From CALJFL01 sp963669435 (GTDB lineage: Bacteria > Pseudomonadota > Gammaproteobacteria > Pseudomonadales > Halieaceae), in assembly GCA_963669435.1 (NCBI GenBank), contig OY770025.1, positions 124,001-188,000 of the forward strand: a DNA stretch of 64,000 nucleotides, written 5' to 3'. Both the position numbers and the translations under genes were made by a program. The notes under the pieces are model-generated. The model had not been told where the DNA came from and made no database searches. It saw nothing but the letters and a program-made list of their open reading frames with translations. Below are positions 62,181-64,000 of the stretch, piece after piece (the first letter of the stretch is position 1; each line of letters opens with the position of its first letter).

Positions 62181-64000
62181 TTAGAAGTTGAAAGAAAATT
62201 CTGCACCGTAAGTAAGTGGCGCACCCACCAGAGTGTAGTTGTAACCTATGGGCTGGCTGTCGAATTTGGTAGTTTCGTATTCCTCCTCCCCAAGGTTTCT
62301 ACCCCACAAGCTAACGCTCCAACGAGAATCGGCCCCCTCCAGAGTAAGCCTCATATTTACAACGCTATACGCGTCTGCCAGGCTGTTCTCAGAATTATCC
62401 GGATGGTAGTAACGCTCATCGACATACGAGACATCCGTATATAACGTGAAGGACCCCAGATCGGTATTAAGAAATGTCCACTGAAGGGCCACATTTGCGT
62501 TGCTACCCGGTGCGTCGGGCAACTCGTTACCGGTGATATCCTGACCGCTGACCATGCCACTTATAACTTCGCTGTGCAGATAACCCAGGCCAGCATGAAT
62601 TGTGAGGTAGGGAGTCGCCAGCACCGAGGCCTCAATCTCAAATCCATAGATTTCTGATTCATCGACATTAATTAACGATTGGGTGATGGTAACCGGGTCA
62701 ATATTTACAAACTGCTGATCTTTGTATTGATACAGAAAAGCAGATGTATTTAAGCGCAATCGCTGATCCCACAGGAGGCTTTTGAGGCCGATTTCAAAGC
62801 TATCCAGGTACTCAGGATCTACGGGGGTCAGCTCTGAGATATCAAAGTACGCTTGAGCATTAAAGGCGCCACCGCGATATCCTTGACTAAAGCTAGCGTA
62901 TACCAAGTTACCGTTTTCGAAGGTATAGTCTATGCCTATCTTGCCCGTGACCTCCGAGTCAGAGAAACTTTCCTCGGGAACAGTCGCCAGAGGGTCCACG
63001 GGATCAGCTGGGATAGTAGCGACTACAGGCATACCCTGGGAATCGTAGATACCCGCATTGAAGCCGCTTAGGGTGGATTCATCGTCTGTGTAGCGCAATC
63101 CAAGACGAAGTACCAGTGAATCGGTCAGATCGTAACTTCCATCAAAATAGGCGGCGGCGCTAGTCCGTTCTTGCTCAAAGCTGTTCTTGAACCGGCAACC
63201 GAATGTCGCGAAGTCACCCAAGCTAAATCCAAGTAAATTGAACAAGGCTTCAGTGGCAGCACCGTCTGCCGATGGCGGTATACCCTGCGCAATAGCCAGA
63301 GGATCAAGACAGTCATTCAGCTCGATTTGCCCGCTTAGGTTAAGGTCAACATCTAGAAAGAGGTTGAGGTCATTTTCGCTAACGAGATTGTCTTCCGCGT
63401 AGTACAGGCCGGCAACGAAATTAAATGGACCACTGAGCGCCGAGGTCACACGCAAGTCTTGAGTGAATTGATCACTGTCAGCAAATCGATTCGTCCCAAG
63501 CACAAACGCCAAATTACCATCAGCATCCTCTGGGGTGAAAATACTACCCTCATCCCACGAGGTGATGGATGTCAAGGTATAGTCTTCATTCAAGTCCCAG
63601 GTTAGTGTCAGTGAGACCGAGTCAGTCTCATGCCTCCATCTAGCATCGGAATCGCTTTCGAACTCATGAATATCGAGCCCCTCTCTAGTGGGAGGAGGAG
63701 GCGCAGTGGCATCCCCAAATGCGTTGTACAATTGATAAACACCCCCGCCAATACCCAACTCAGCCAGGTCCTGCGGGACGGACCCATGAGATACTGGCTT
63801 CGCCTCACCCGTCGAGGCGCGCAGCAAGAGATCCAGATTCTCTCGGGGCTGCCACAGCACACTTAAACGTGCAGCCTTCTCATCCACGGCATTGCCATCC
63901 TTTATGCCTGGATTCAGGTTTTTCATCCAGCCGTCCGCCTCCGACCAAACACCCGCCAGGCGAAAAGCTAAAGAATCACTTGCCGCAAAGTTGAATGCAC
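62181..64000 (-). CDS. TonB-dependent receptor, C-terminal part
   Basis: The open frame continues beyond the right window edge; 606 codons are visible. They hold repeated barrel strands typical of TonB receptors (FTQDLRVTSALSGPFNFVAGLYY; VYASFSQGYRGGAFNAQAYF; LRLNTSAFLYQYKDQQFVN; FGFEIEASVLATPYL-type strands) and end AEFSFNF with a terminal Phe. The plug domain lies outside. It should sit in the outer membrane and import a nutrient for the hydrolase, ligase and thiolase genes encoded downstream on the same strand. Substrate unknown. Confidence 0.93.
   Translation of the reverse strand, partial: AFNFAASDSLAFRLAGVWSEADGWMKNLNPGIKDGNAVDEKAARLSVLWQPRENLDLLLRASTGEAKPVSHGSVPQDLAELGIGGGVYQLYNAFGDATAPPPPTREGLDIHEFESDSDARWRHETDSVSLTLTWDLNEDYTLTSITSWDEGSIFTPEDADGNLAFVLGTNRFADSDQFTQDLRVTSALSGPFNFVAGLYYAEDNLVSENDLNLFLDVDLNLSGQIELNDCLDPLAIAQGIPPSADGAATEALFNLLGFSLGDFATFGCRFKNSFEQERTSAAAYFDGSYDLTDSLVLRLGLRYTDDESTLSGFNAGIYDSQGMPVVATIPADPVDPLATVPEESFSDSEVTGKIGIDYTFENGNLVYASFSQGYRGGAFNAQAYFDISELTPVDPEYLDSFEIGLKSLLWDQRLRLNTSAFLYQYKDQQFVNIDPVTITQSLINVDESEIYGFEIEASVLATPYLTIHAGLGYLHSEVISGMVSGQDITGNELPDAPGSNANVALQWTFLNTDLGSFTLYTDVSYVDERYYHPDNSENSLADAYSVVNMRLTLEGADSRWSVSLWGRNLGEEEYETTKFDSQPIGYNYTLVGAPLTYGAEFSFNF

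Noticed and set aside
1..64000. CRISPR arrays, tRNA or rRNA genes, riboswitches, prophage or plasmid genes
   Set aside because: Looked for on both strands and none found.

Overview
This 64 kb window looks like part of the chromosome of a marine-type gammaproteobacterium (inference). The signs are three TonB-dependent receptors plus the remnant of a fourth, a FadH with E. coli-type signatures, an RstB/RstA-like two-component pair, DAHP synthase, many catabolic oxidoreductases and a single decayed transposase. I found no rRNA, tRNA, CRISPR array, prophage or plasmid functions. Neither the first nor the last gene is complete.

Layout. (i) 0-9.6 kb: partial BKACE/DUF849 enzyme, amidohydrolase lipoprotein lacking part of its expected metal site, TonB receptor, then a divergent CaiC-like acyl-CoA ligase with a large secreted Asp-box propeller protein. 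(ii) 10-19.4 kb: cupin and FAD amine-oxidase pair, convergent with a Rieske oxygenase; then an SSS transporter, a TonB receptor and an AraC regulator. (iii) 19.5-29.1 kb: leftward operon folD-soxBDAG-purU-dimethylglycine dehydrogenase. Together these strip N-methyl groups onto tetrahydrofolate and release them as formate. (iv) 29.5-35.8 kb: DAHP synthase, transposase remnant, outer-membrane protein, serine hydrolase lipoprotein, RstB/RstA-like pair. (v) 36-44.2 kb: a second complete soxBDAG operon behind a GNAT protein and an atypical M19 dipeptidase, with a divergent AraC regulator and a 22-bp-spaced direct repeat in the shared promoter region. (vi) 44.3-64 kb: CoA-dependent catabolism of an unknown acyl or ester substrate: GST, FadH, an acyl-CoA dehydrogenase pair, a small His-rich protein, a CehA/McbA-type metallohydrolase, hydrolases, thioesterase, thiolase, acyl-CoA ligase, TonB receptor.

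How it works together. Regions i-iii and v fit uptake and stepwise demethylation of methylated amines (glycine betaine, carnitine or a similar osmolyte) through dimethylglycine and sarcosine to glycine. The exact entry substrate cannot be fixed from sequence.

The most unusual part is 52.4-56.7 kb. Three gene remnants (acyl-CoA ligase, short-chain dehydrogenase, TonB receptor) lie around a MerR-family regulator. Four intergenic sites carry the same promoter-embedded motif, GATA-N3-ATACTATC (one with a single mismatch). This looks like a partly decayed, partly working, apparently undescribed MerR regulon.
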